IMG/VR virus record: IMGVR_UViG_3300049215_000772
Location: 64,001-128,000 of that record
Source: a virus
Length of the DNA stretch: 64,000 nt
Strand: one strand, 5' to 3'
Shown: positions 7,144 to 15,020 of the stretch, in pieces
How positions within the stretch are numbered: position 1 is the stretch's first letter
Layout of the letters: every line of letters begins with the position of its first letter
Made by a program: the position numbers and the translations under genes
Notes under the pieces: generated by a model
The model's input: the letters and a program-made list of their open reading frames with translations, nothing else
Told to the model about the DNA's origin: nothing
The model's database searches: none

Positions 7144-8288
7144 CCTGGAACATCAATGACCGTGGATTCCTTCCTCCACAAGACCCAATTGAAACCATCG
7201 TCACCCAAAATCCCAACTACGCTTCGCTTGAAGCTACACTGGAAAACCTCAGTGTTACCCTTCCTTCGCTTGTCGAAGAACGGCGTGTCCGGGAAGAACT
7301 TGTTGCCCAGCTTCGTAACGTCGCTGGCAAATATGATGAGTTGTGGGCAATCCATAATGGGGATGCCTGGGCCGAGCGGGTGATGTTGCTCTATTCCTAC
7401 TTCGCCAGCGCCTATCTCTACGCCAAACATGAGAACCCAGCCACTCGAATCCCCAAGGAAATCGCTATCCCACTCAACAGTATTGCCAAGCGAGTGGGTC
7501 GTCCTCCGATCCTTTCCTACGCTTCTTATTGTTTGACCAACTGGCGGCGTATTGACCCCAACAAACCCATCGAACTCGGCAACATCGAACTCCTTCAGAA
7601 CTTCTCGCAGGAAGCGAAGCGAGATGAGGATTGGTTCATCCTTGTTCATGTTGACATCGAGGCCAAAGCCGCTGATGCCGTCAACGCCATTGACCATTCC
7701 AAGTACATCTTTACCGAAGATGGGTTCGATAACTTTTCTCTCTACCGGATGTTCGAGCGCATCATCAAAAGCCTTCAAGGAATGAATGCCACCCTCGCCC
7801 GTATGCCGGAACAATGCAGCCCGGATGTTTACTACAGGTTGGTTCGTCCCTATATCTTCGGCTTCAAAGGCGTGGAATATGAGGGAGTCGGCAATCTGAC
7901 CCTCCGGGGCGAAACCGGCGCTCAGTCCAGCATCGTACCCATGCTTCTGATCGCCCTGGGGATCAAACATAAGGAATCCCTGCTGACTGTCCACCTGGAC
8001 GACATGCGCAACTACATGCCCCCGAAACACCGTGCGTTTCTCGAAAATCTCGCCGAACGTATGACGAATAACTCTTTGAGGGAGGCCGTGCTGAACAAGG
8101 TTCCAGGCTACCGTGAGGCGTACAACGAGTGCGTGAACCAGTTAATGATCTTCCGATCCATGCACTTTGAGTACGCCGTGAACTACATAGCCAAGAAGGT
8201 GGACAACCCGGAAGGCACGGGTGGAACGCCGTATATTCCTTGGCTGCAACAACTTAAAGACGAAACCTGGGCGCATCTGCTTCCTTGA
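7140..8288 (+). CDS. Indoleamine 2,3-dioxygenase family heme enzyme
   Basis: 382 residues, close to the length of animal and bacterial IDO. Family signatures run in order: FASAYLYA, RPPILSYASYCLTNWRRIDP (IDO1 has [20 protein letters not shown]), GAQSSIVP (GGSAGQSSV), DDMRNYMPPKHR (DMRRYMPPAHR), and FRSMHFEY, where His342 matches the proximal heme ligand. A GTGGTPYIPWL motif lies near the C-terminus. IDO inserts O2 into tryptophan to give N-formylkynurenine. The match is strong by eye. Phage copies appear unusual. Possible roles are tryptophan depletion or kynurenine signalling, both inferred. Confidence 0.85.
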   Translation: MTWNINDRGFLPPQDPIETIVTQNPNYASLEATLENLSVTLPSLVEERRVREELVAQLRNVAGKYDELWAIHNGDAWAERVMLLYSYFASAYLYAKHENPATRIPKEIAIPLNSIAKRVGRPPILSYASYCLTNWRRIDPNKPIELGNIELLQNFSQEAKRDEDWFILVHVDIEAKAADAVNAIDHSKYIFTEDGFDNFSLYRMFERIIKSLQGMNATLARMPEQCSPDVYYRLVRPYIFGFKGVEYEGVGNLTLRGETGAQSSIVPMLLIALGIKHKESLLTVHLDDMRNYMPPKHRAFLENLAERMTNNSLREAVLNKVPGYREAYNECVNQLMIFRSMHFEYAVNYIAKKVDNPEGTGGTPYIPWLQQLKDETWAHLLP

Positions 8289-8296
8289 CCGGCTAC

Positions 8297-8325
8297 TTTA
8301 CAACCGCCCGAAATTGAAGTATGAT
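8297..8325 (+). promoter_or_regulatory. TTTACA-type promoter
   Basis: -35 TTTACA at 8297-8302, 17-bp spacer, -10 TATGAT at 8320-8325. Same architecture as at least seven other promoters in the window. It precedes the secreted Ser-rich protein gene. Confidence 0.6.
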
Positions 8326-8353
8326 TGTCTTGCACGCTGAGGGTGGAGGAAAT

Positions 8354-9412
8354 ATGAAGAAAGTATTCACGACGGGCCTGTTGATTTTTGCGATGTTGTT
8401 CCTGGCATCTGCTGATGTGCAGGCGCAGCGGAGCTACAGCAGCAGGTCGTCAAGTTTCAGCAGCAAACCTTCATCTACATCTGGTAGTAGCTTCGGCAGA
8501 ACCTACAGCAGTGGCGGCAAGTCTGTCACGCAATCCAGTGGGAAGTCGTATTCCAATGGGCCGAAGCAATCTTCCGGCCCGGCTGCAACATCGCCTAGCG
8601 GGAGAACATTTTCTACTGGTTCGCCCCCGGCGAAGGTCGCCCCGGCCCAGCCATCAACTCCCCCGGCCTCGAAGTACACCAACGGTCCTCCGAAGACTGG
8701 ACCGCCAGCGGCCTCGAATAACAGCAGCAAGCCGGCGAGCAAGGGTTGGAACCCTGGTTTGAGCGCAGCGGCGCAGAAGGAGCAAAGCAGGCAGGCGTAT
8801 CAGAAGGCCACGCAGCCGGCAGCGACACCGAAGCCCACTTACAGATCGTCTACGGGCGTGGAGAAGCCACTGAACCCGCAGGCTCCGCAAGTGCAAACTG
8901 TTCGCCGCTATGTTACGCACGAGCGCTATGTCACTTACGAACACAGGGCCACGGTTTTCTATGGACCGTATTATGCCCACCCGGTATACTACAACGACTG
9001 GTACAGCCCTTTCATCATGGGTTACTTGCTCTCGGCGTCGGTGAATGCCAACGAGCGTGCTTATTGGGTCTACTGCCATCGAGCAGACATGGACCAGGCT
9101 CGCTACAATGAATTGTTGGCGAAAGATGCCGAGTTGTCGGCCCGGCTGAGGGTTTTGGAGAACAAGCAGGCTGCTGTCGATCCCAATTTCGTCTTGCCGA
9201 GCATGAGGGATAACCCGGACTTGCAGTACAGTCACGATTTTGTGACGGCGACCTACAATCCGCAATCTGTTCCGCCTGCTGGCGGCGGCGATGATGGGGA
9301 AGAACACGATCACAGTGGCGTCGGCCACTTCTTCTTCTGGTTCTTCGTGGTGATTTTGATCCTGGGCGTGGTTGCCTTGTTCGTGTGGCTGATGTTCGTC
9401 AAGGAATGGTAA
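8354..9412 (+). CDS. Secreted, Ser/Pro-rich protein with C-terminal membrane anchor
   Basis: 352 residues. The start at 8354 has GGAGGAA before it and gives a clear signal peptide (MKKVFTTGLLIFAMLF, cleavage near VQAQ). About 150 residues of Ser, Pro, Gly and Lys low-complexity sequence follow. A Tyr/His-rich stretch (RYVTHERYVTYEHRATVFY) comes next, and a strong transmembrane helix (HFFFWFFVVILILGVVALF) near the end. It is transcribed ahead of a DUF4178-like and a PspA-like gene, so it may belong to an envelope-stress set. Confidence 0.6.
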   Translation: MKKVFTTGLLIFAMLFLASADVQAQRSYSSRSSSFSSKPSSTSGSSFGRTYSSGGKSVTQSSGKSYSNGPKQSSGPAATSPSGRTFSTGSPPAKVAPAQPSTPPASKYTNGPPKTGPPAASNNSSKPASKGWNPGLSAAAQKEQSRQAYQKATQPAATPKPTYRSSTGVEKPLNPQAPQVQTVRRYVTHERYVTYEHRATVFYGPYYAHPVYYNDWYSPFIMGYLLSASVNANERAYWVYCHRADMDQARYNELLAKDAELSARLRVLENKQAAVDPNFVLPSMRDNPDLQYSHDFVTATYNPQSVPPAGGGDDGEEHDHSGVGHFFFWFFVVILILGVVALFVWLMFVKEW

Positions 9413-9443
9413 CGGCCAACGAAGAACCTATTGAGGAGCAACG

Positions 9444-10130
9444 ATGAAGCTGTATGAATTGATTCTGAGGAAGATTGGGTGGTGGCCGAAAGACCCGCCC
9501 TTGGAGGCGAAGGTTTACAATCCCGTCTCCGAGAAGGCTGACAAGCCTTGTAAGGTCGGGTCCGCCGTGAGTATCGACAATCTGGACTACCGGAAACTTC
9601 AGTTCGTCGTGAAGGAAATCCGTGAAAACAGTGTGTCGATGGGCGGTGGGTTGAACAAGTTCACCGACTACGCTCTCCAGGCCAGGAACGGCAGCGGTGG
9701 GGACGTTTGGGTTCGCCTGCGTCTCATTCCTGATCCAGACACAACCACCAGGTTGTCGCATCGGGCTATTGTGCTGTCCTTGTACGACGAGATGGCCTAC
9801 AACGAGGGGCTTCACGGCGTTGTGAAGGATGAATCCGGCAAGTTCGTTGTGGACGACAAAGATGTTCATGACGAGTTCTGGCGGGTCAACGACGTGAAGA
9901 TGTCGTACACGTCCGATGTAACGTCCATGAAGGACGAAAACAACGATGGGAGGATTGACCCCAATGAAGTGAAGCACGAGCAGGTGGAGTTTTGGGATTT
10001 TTCCAGGATGACTACCATCGAAGGTGTCGAAGTCGAACAGTTCGTCTTCGTCGAAATGAACAAAGAAAACGGGTGGTTCCAAATCTGGAGAGGAACCGAC
10101 ATCAACCCTGAGAGCGTGAGCGTGTACTAA
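9444..10130 (+). CDS. DUF4178-like protein with EF-hand-like loop
   Basis: 228 residues; GAGGAGCAACG precedes the ATG. The beta-rich body (VGSAVSIDNLDYRKLQFVV and later VEQFVFVEMNKENGWFQIW) resembles DUF4178 proteins, which bacteria often encode beside PspA; the next gene is indeed PspA-like. Residues near 175 (DENNDGRIDPNE) match the calcium-binding EF-hand loop at all key positions (D1, N3, D5, G6, I8, E12). DUF assignment is tentative and leans on the neighbour. Confidence 0.45.
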   Translation: MKLYELILRKIGWWPKDPPLEAKVYNPVSEKADKPCKVGSAVSIDNLDYRKLQFVVKEIRENSVSMGGGLNKFTDYALQARNGSGGDVWVRLRLIPDPDTTTRLSHRAIVLSLYDEMAYNEGLHGVVKDESGKFVVDDKDVHDEFWRVNDVKMSYTSDVTSMKDENNDGRIDPNEVKHEQVEFWDFSRMTTIEGVEVEQFVFVEMNKENGWFQIWRGTDINPESVSVY

Positions 10131-10161
10131 CTAACCCTTTACAAAGGAAAGCGAGAGAAAA

Positions 10162-11025
10162 ATGACTCCTCTGTTTGCATTCGGATTTTTTGAGATCGGC
10201 ATTGGTGCCCTGATCGTGGTCGGTCTGATCGCCGTGTTCAACTTCCGGGCGCTGAAGCGATTGTTCAGTGCCGGGAGTGTCCAGGTCGGCAAGATCGGAC
10301 GCTGGGCCAGCGAGAAAGACCCCCTGGCCGTGTACCAGGAGCGGATCGACGAGGGCACGGAGAAGATCGCCAAGGGTCGGCAGTTTTTGGGACAGGCGGG
10401 CGGTGAAGTACGGTCGGCCAAGCGGTCGGTGACGGAACTTCAAACCGAAGCCGTTCGCCTCAACAATCGCATCGACACCGCTGAGAAGGCGGGCGATCCC
10501 AACCACACCCTGGAGGGTTACGCCCTCGAACTGGCCGACGTGGAAGAAAAGCTGGGCCACGGGCCGCAGGGCGGCTGGAACTTCGATGGCAAGGAATGCA
10601 AGTTCGTTCAGACCCAGGAATCGCAGTGGTCCACGGAAGACCAGGGCACGGGCGCTCTCGGTCGGTTGTTCCGGGCGCAACTGAGGTTCGACAACTTCAG
10701 TGCCCAAATCCTACAGGGCCAGGAACAGATCGAGACGGCCCGCAAGGAGGCTCGTGACCTTGGTATGGAACTCCAGCAAAGCCAGCACGAGAAGGAAATG
10801 AACGAATTCGCCAACAGCTTCGACCCGTCCAGCTTCGGTTCGGACGACACCCTGAAGGCGGCTCGTGACAAGCTGAAGCAGCAGATCGACGACAACCGTG
10901 GTTCCGGCGATGCCAACGCCGCCCTCAACGTCAAGGCGTCGAGCCGGGCCAAGGATGCCCAACTGGAGCGGTCGGCACGGGCACAGGAAATCCTGGCCCG
11001 CCGCAAGAAGCCGGCTGAGGCGTAA
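10162..11025 (+). CDS. PspA/IM30-like coiled-coil membrane protein
   Basis: 287 residues. An N-terminal membrane helix (IGIGALIVVGLIAVFNF) is followed by a long charged coiled coil beginning WASEKDPLAVYQERIDEG, which matches the PspA/Vipp1 start where DP precedes the first long helix. PspA proteins coat damaged inner membranes and support proton-motive force. The extra N-terminal transmembrane helix is not usual for PspA. A strong terminator follows. A phage might use this to keep the membrane sealed during infection, which is inference. Confidence 0.55.
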   Translation: MTPLFAFGFFEIGIGALIVVGLIAVFNFRALKRLFSAGSVQVGKIGRWASEKDPLAVYQERIDEGTEKIAKGRQFLGQAGGEVRSAKRSVTELQTEAVRLNNRIDTAEKAGDPNHTLEGYALELADVEEKLGHGPQGGWNFDGKECKFVQTQESQWSTEDQGTGALGRLFRAQLRFDNFSAQILQGQEQIETARKEARDLGMELQQSQHEKEMNEFANSFDPSSFGSDDTLKAARDKLKQQIDDNRGSGDANAALNVKASSRAKDAQLERSARAQEILARRKKPAEA

Positions 11026-11055
11026 AACAACAACCAGCCCAAAGGCTGATTTGAA

Positions 11056-11086
11056 GGGCGGGAGTCTCGTACTCCCGCCCTTTTTT
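11056..11086 (+). terminator. Rho-independent terminator
   Basis: A perfect 10-bp GC-rich stem (11056-11065 with 11071-11080), 5-base loop, then six T. It closes the transcription unit that ends with the PspA-like gene. Confidence 0.9.
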
Positions 11087-11115
11087 CGTTTCCGCATTGC
11101 TACATAATTGGAGCC

Positions 11116-12096
11116 ATGCGAAACTTCTACAGATACCTTTATGAGCGCTCGATTGTCGATCAACAACGGCGCATTGCCTATTTGATGGTGGAACAGGGTG
11201 TCAATCCGTACCGACACATTCAACACTACCTTGATTCTCAGCCTATCAATGAAGGTATTTTTGGCAATTTCTTTCAGCGCATCGGCAACGCCTGGCGTGC
11301 TTTCTGGAAGAACCCCAACCCCGAAGATTCCCCAATCACTCGCCTGGAAACCGCCAAAAAAGCGTTGGGCGAGCTACAACAAATGGTCCAACAAAACCAG
11401 GGAGCCGAGGCCGATGTCCTGGGTACGGTCCTGCGTGGCCTGGAACAATCGCTGACCATCATTAACAAGGTTGAGCCAACCATCCGAGATATGAGCGGTA
11501 GGATGCAGCAGTTTGCCCAGGATGGCATTGCCGGTAACGATCCGATGTACCAGTTGCCAGATGCCCAAAACAAACAATGGCATCAGATTATGGGCGAACT
11601 GGATGCTATCTTGAAGGAACCTGACAGCGAGCAGAAGTTGCAGAAGATTGGGCAGAATAGGGAGAAGTTCCTACAGTTCAAGCAACAGTTGGAGGATGAG
11701 TACCAGAAGATGGCTCCTGATCCTAACAACCAGGACAAAAAGCGTTTGGAGAATTTCTTGAGGCGTATAGATACTGATGCGTCATTCAGGGAAATCGAAG
11801 CGTTGATGGATTTTGCCCGGAGACGTGCAGGCAACACCGGCATGATGGTCGTCAAGCCTCAAGGCTATGAGGAAGTAATTGCTGCGTGGCGGCAGATTGC
11901 AAGAACAACGAGGGATGAGAATCAACAACGGGCACAATTGATAGCCTGGTACAACAAGCTACCCGCAAACCATCGCATCAGACAATTCATTCAAGGTGAG
12001 ATGCAAAATGTACCAGGGAAAAATGAGGCCGACTTGTTCTATGATTATGCTCATCAGTGGATAAATAAGTACGCTCATCACTTAACGGGAATGTAG
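11116..12096 (+). CDS. Helical hypothetical protein, possibly virion-associated
   Basis: 326 residues, Gln/Asn-rich and almost all helical, with no cysteines. The N-terminus MRNFYRYLYERS resembles the short aromatic N-terminal motif on several other products. GGAG precedes the ATG and a CATAAT -10-like box lies just upstream after the terminator. Two coiled-coil neighbours follow. A capsid-internal or scaffold role is possible but unproven. Confidence 0.45.
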   Translation: MRNFYRYLYERSIVDQQRRIAYLMVEQGVNPYRHIQHYLDSQPINEGIFGNFFQRIGNAWRAFWKNPNPEDSPITRLETAKKALGELQQMVQQNQGAEADVLGTVLRGLEQSLTIINKVEPTIRDMSGRMQQFAQDGIAGNDPMYQLPDAQNKQWHQIMGELDAILKEPDSEQKLQKIGQNREKFLQFKQQLEDEYQKMAPDPNNQDKKRLENFLRRIDTDASFREIEALMDFARRRAGNTGMMVVKPQGYEEVIAAWRQIARTTRDENQQRAQLIAWYNKLPANHRIRQFIQGEMQNVPGKNEADLFYDYAHQWINKYAHHLTGM

Positions 12097-12103
12097 AGGT
12101 AAT

Positions 12104-12532
12104 ATGGACGATTTTCAGTACAAACTCAAACGAATTTTGTTCGAGGCCGAAGAAGCGGAACTAACACCCATTGGTGCGCCCGACAAATTCAACATCGGCC
12201 ATCACGATACCGGCATGAAGAAAGCCGGCGAGAGTGGTGCTGCTTCCGAGGTTATTCAAAAGCATTTGGAGGCTCAGGCTTTCGAGTTTAAGAAGCTGAA
12301 AACGGCTTATGATGAGTTGGTGAAAACCGTCAATGAAGTCTTCAGCAAGTTGGGTACTTATGGCATCGAAGACAAGGGCTTCATGAAGGGCAAGATGCAG
12401 CCGATGGCCGTACCGCCTCATCTTCAGCAGCAGGGTCAGCCTTCTGGCGCTTCTACAGCACAAGCTATGGGTCAAAGTGCTTTCCGCCAGAGAATGCAGA
12501 CGCCGATCACCCCCAACGTGGACGATCTATAA
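12104..12532 (+). CDS. Hypothetical helical protein
   Basis: 142 residues. The N-terminus (DFQYKLKRILFEAEEAE) is an amphipathic helix with a glutamate run, similar in style to other N-termini in the window. The middle is coiled-coil-like (EFKKLKTAYDELVKTVNEV) and the C-terminus is Gln/Pro-rich. It lies between two other helical proteins in an apparent operon. Confidence 0.45.
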   Translation: MDDFQYKLKRILFEAEEAELTPIGAPDKFNIGHHDTGMKKAGESGAASEVIQKHLEAQAFEFKKLKTAYDELVKTVNEVFSKLGTYGIEDKGFMKGKMQPMAVPPHLQQQGQPSGASTAQAMGQSAFRQRMQTPITPNVDDL

Positions 12533-12540
12533 GGAGCAAA

Positions 12541-13275
12541 ATGAAGAAGAAAACCATTACAGAAGCAGACGCCCCAGCAGCCGCTCCGACGACCACGAAC
12601 ATTGGTCAGGAGTTTGCACAGGCGAAGAAGACCATCGGTGCTTTCTTGTCGAAGTTGGGACAGGCTTTCAACGAGTACGAAACTCGTCTCGGTCGTTTGA
12701 ACATGGCGTTGCAGCGTCAGATGGCTCCTTTGGCTGCCGGTGCCCAGGGCGCTTCCGACCGCATCAAGCAGTTGGAAGACGATTACGCAAAGCTGGAGCA
12801 GGACAGTGCCGAGGCTCTACGGAAGGCCAACGAAACGATTACAGATTTGAAGCGTCAATTGAAGGACGCTATGGCTTCTGGTTCTTCCCAGGGCGAGCAG
12901 TTGCGCATGGCGAATCAGGAACTTCAGCGTGCCGAGCAGACAATTGCCGACAAGCAGCAGGCCATTGAAGCCTATATCGAGAGGCTTTCCAAAGCTAAGG
13001 ATCGTATCCGGGCTGCTGCCGGTGCCCACGAGACTGACCGTGTTCAGTGGAACCAGCAGATGGATGCTTACGAGCAGCAGATCGACGAGTTGCGGAAGAA
13101 GAACGAAGAATTGGTGAAGCTGGCAGATGACGCTGTGGCTCGCTTCAACGAACTTTTGGCTGGTACTACAAGAACCGTAGACCAGGCGCACACGAAGCAC
13201 TATGGAGGCTTCGACCTCAAGGAACACCTGGAGAGGGCACGGAAGAAACAAGGGGTCACGGAAACTTGGTTCTGA
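12541..13275 (+). CDS. Long coiled-coil protein
   Basis: 244 residues. An Ala/Thr-rich N-terminus precedes about 170 residues of coiled-coil heptads (IKQLEDDYAKLEQDSAEAL onward), then a basic C-terminal tail. There is no enzymatic motif. Scaffolding, tail-tape or partition-type roles all fit. The unit ends at the terminator at 13318. Confidence 0.5.
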   Translation: MKKKTITEADAPAAAPTTTNIGQEFAQAKKTIGAFLSKLGQAFNEYETRLGRLNMALQRQMAPLAAGAQGASDRIKQLEDDYAKLEQDSAEALRKANETITDLKRQLKDAMASGSSQGEQLRMANQELQRAEQTIADKQQAIEAYIERLSKAKDRIRAAAGAHETDRVQWNQQMDAYEQQIDELRKKNEELVKLADDAVARFNELLAGTTRTVDQAHTKHYGGFDLKEHLERARKKQGVTETWF

Positions 13276-13317
13276 TGTAATATATACCGAACCAAGACGG
13301 GATAGGACATCGTGGAT

Positions 13318-13355
13318 AGAGGGGAGTTGTCAGATGGCAACTCCCCTCTCTTTTT
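13318..13355 (+). terminator. Rho-independent terminator
   Basis: A 12-bp perfect stem (13318-13329 with 13338-13349) around an 8-base loop, followed by a C and five T. It ends the helical-protein operon. Just upstream, an 8-bp inverted repeat (CTTGGTTC with GAACCAAG) flanks a TAATATATA box. Confidence 0.88.
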
Positions 13356-13378
13356 GCGCTGGGAGGCTATATACCTTC

Positions 13379-13597
13379 ATGTTCCAGAAATTTGCAGAAT
13401 GGTTGAAGGTTCGAGAAACCACAGCTTTTACTCGATTAAGACGTGATTCAGCCAAGGGCTTGAAACCGCCTATTGCGGATTTTGACTCCCATTCCACTCC
13501 ATCTTGGGGTGGCGATTGGGAGCGCAAACAATTGGTGAAACATTTCAATGCTTCTCACAAGAAGCACAAACACAAGAAGGATGAAGACGATGAATGA
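13379..13597 (+). CDS. Small basic protein with aromatic N-terminal motif
   Basis: 72 residues. The start at 13379 comes after the terminator and has GGGAGG upstream; longer in-frame versions would run back through the terminator. It begins MFQKFAEWLKVRE and ends in a His/Lys then Asp/Glu tail (KKHKHKKDEDDE). A TATATA box just upstream may be its -10. Function unknown. Confidence 0.45.
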   Translation: MFQKFAEWLKVRETTAFTRLRRDSAKGLKPPIADFDSHSTPSWGGDWERKQLVKHFNASHKKHKHKKDEDDE

Positions 13598-13997
13598 CAT
13601 GAAAACTTTCAGCGAATGGCGGAAGGGCCGTCCTGCCATGCGCAAACCAAGAAAGCCATCGGTGAAGAATCCATCTATTGACGCCTTCGTGAAGTCCGTG
13701 GATAGTTTGAAGAAGGATATGGATCAGCTTGATGCGGTTGAGAAGAAAGTCAAGCCGAAGCCGGAAGGGAAACCAGAAGAAAAACCGGACGACAAGAAAG
13801 CCTTCAACAGCTTCAAAGATTACAAGAAGAAGCGTGATTCCGAAGAAGGAAAGAATCAGGATGAGGAAGAAGACGATGATGAAGAAGGGCAGCAGCTTCC
13901 TGATGAGCCTGTAGAGCGGCCTCGTGTGTTGCCCAAGGCACCAGTGTTGCGACAAAAACTTCGCCGTCCAGTCAATCCCGAAGGAATGGAAGATTGA
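13590..13997 (+). CDS. Highly charged disordered protein
   Basis: 135 residues; the ATG at 13590 overlaps the previous stop. It begins MNDMKTFSEWRKGRP, followed by Lys/Pro/Glu-rich sequence and a run of acidic residues (EEEDDDEE). The mixed-charge, disordered character and the MKTF-type N-terminus are like small internal virion proteins of myoviruses, but nothing proves this. Confidence 0.45.
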   Translation: MNDMKTFSEWRKGRPAMRKPRKPSVKNPSIDAFVKSVDSLKKDMDQLDAVEKKVKPKPEGKPEEKPDDKKAFNSFKDYKKKRDSEEGKNQDEEEDDDEEGQQLPDEPVERPRVLPKAPVLRQKLRRPVNPEGMED

Positions 13998-14026
13998 AAT
14001 TTGTTGCTGGCTTTCTACCTTGGATT

Positions 14027-14038
14027 TAGTGATATAAT
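14027..14038 (+). promoter_or_regulatory. Extended -10 promoter
   Basis: TATAAT at 14033-14038 preceded by TGA, making a TGnTATAAT extended -10; no good -35. AAGGAG and the ATG of the next gene follow within 20 bases. Confidence 0.5.
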
Positions 14039-14057
14039 TCCCTTGTAAGGAGATGTC

Positions 14058-14531
14058 ATGCCAGACGAAATTAACCTGGCGGACGCACTGCTGGAGGATT
14101 GTGATAACCTCCTGATAGTGACACCCGAACTCAAGATCAGAGCCGCCAAGGATCAGAAGGAACACACGGAAGTCGTTGTTGCTTCTGAACGGACCTTCCT
14201 CATTGTTGTAGCCGTCCACAAAGATAAGTCACGGAATACCATCAACCGGATTTCCTGCAAGCGAGGCGTTCCGATTGGGGGTTATGTTTATGATGCGCAG
14301 TCGGAAGCCTACTCCTACGAGTGCAGCGATTACGCCATGATCGGCTATCTTCCTGTTTCATTCATTATGCGGGTCCAGGGTTCCTCGTGGCAGGTGCGAG
14401 TGCCCATGTGCGAATCTGTTCTGAAGAAGTTCATGACTAGCCTTCAGAAGCGGGAATTGAAGAATTTCAAGAACCACTTCAAGCCGGAAGACTATCACAT
14501 TGAATTCATTCAGATGATCGACCCGAACTGA
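14058..14531 (+). CDS. Hypothetical protein
   Basis: 157 residues with AAGGAG upstream. It is a mixed alpha/beta sequence with several valine-rich strands (TFLIVVAVHKD, SFIMRVQGSSWQVRVP) and a Lys-rich C-terminus. No family recognised. Its stop overlaps the start of the degenerate deaminase (TGATG), so the two are coupled. Confidence 0.5.
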   Translation: MPDEINLADALLEDCDNLLIVTPELKIRAAKDQKEHTEVVVASERTFLIVVAVHKDKSRNTINRISCKRGVPIGGYVYDAQSEAYSYECSDYAMIGYLPVSFIMRVQGSSWQVRVPMCESVLKKFMTSLQKRELKNFKNHFKPEDYHIEFIQMIDPN

Positions 14532-15001
14532 TGAACAAAGTGCGGCGCAAGAATTTCCGAGAAAACATAAACCAGGACGACTACTGGATGGGCCTAGCCT
14601 TCTGGATCGCCGCTGGCAGCCGGAACCCGACAAATCCCCAGGGGGCGGTGATTGTTGGGCCGCAGGGGAATTTATTGGCCCAGGGTTTTGACTGTCCGCC
14701 CAAGTGCATGTACGACGGCGAGTACATGCGTCCCGCTGAGAAGGCGGCGATTCAGGACACTAGGTTCGTCATTTTTACCGGATCGACCCTTTACACAACC
14801 CACACACCTTCGGCGGAAGCGATTCTCGATGTTGTTGCCGCCGACATCAAGCGTGTTGTTTATTTCCCAACACAGCCTCTCAGTCCAGCCGCACAAGAAA
14901 TTATCCAGCAAGCCTACGGACAGGTTCAGGAGTTCCGGGGGAATCTAAGCTGGATGCGAGATCATATTTCAGTCCTCAAGTCCCTGGGCGTATTTTCATG
15001 A
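14531..15001 (+). CDS. Cytidine/dCMP deaminase fold, apparently inactive
   Basis: 156 residues with the overall layout of zinc deaminases: YWMGLAFWIAAGSRNP, GAVIVGPQGNLLAQGFD, then the HAE-equivalent and PCxxC-equivalent sites. The first zinc ligand is lost (PAE at 68-70 instead of HAE or CAE) and both cysteines of PCxxC are replaced (PSAEA at 93-97). The glutamate remains. This resembles dCMP deaminase with its metal site removed, so a binding or regulatory role is more likely than catalysis. Confidence 0.6.
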   Translation: MNKVRRKNFRENINQDDYWMGLAFWIAAGSRNPTNPQGAVIVGPQGNLLAQGFDCPPKCMYDGEYMRPAEKAAIQDTRFVIFTGSTLYTTHTPSAEAILDVVAADIKRVVYFPTQPLSPAAQEIIQQAYGQVQEFRGNLSWMRDHISVLKSLGVFS

Positions 15002-15020
15002 ACGGGGGCTAAATACGAGT

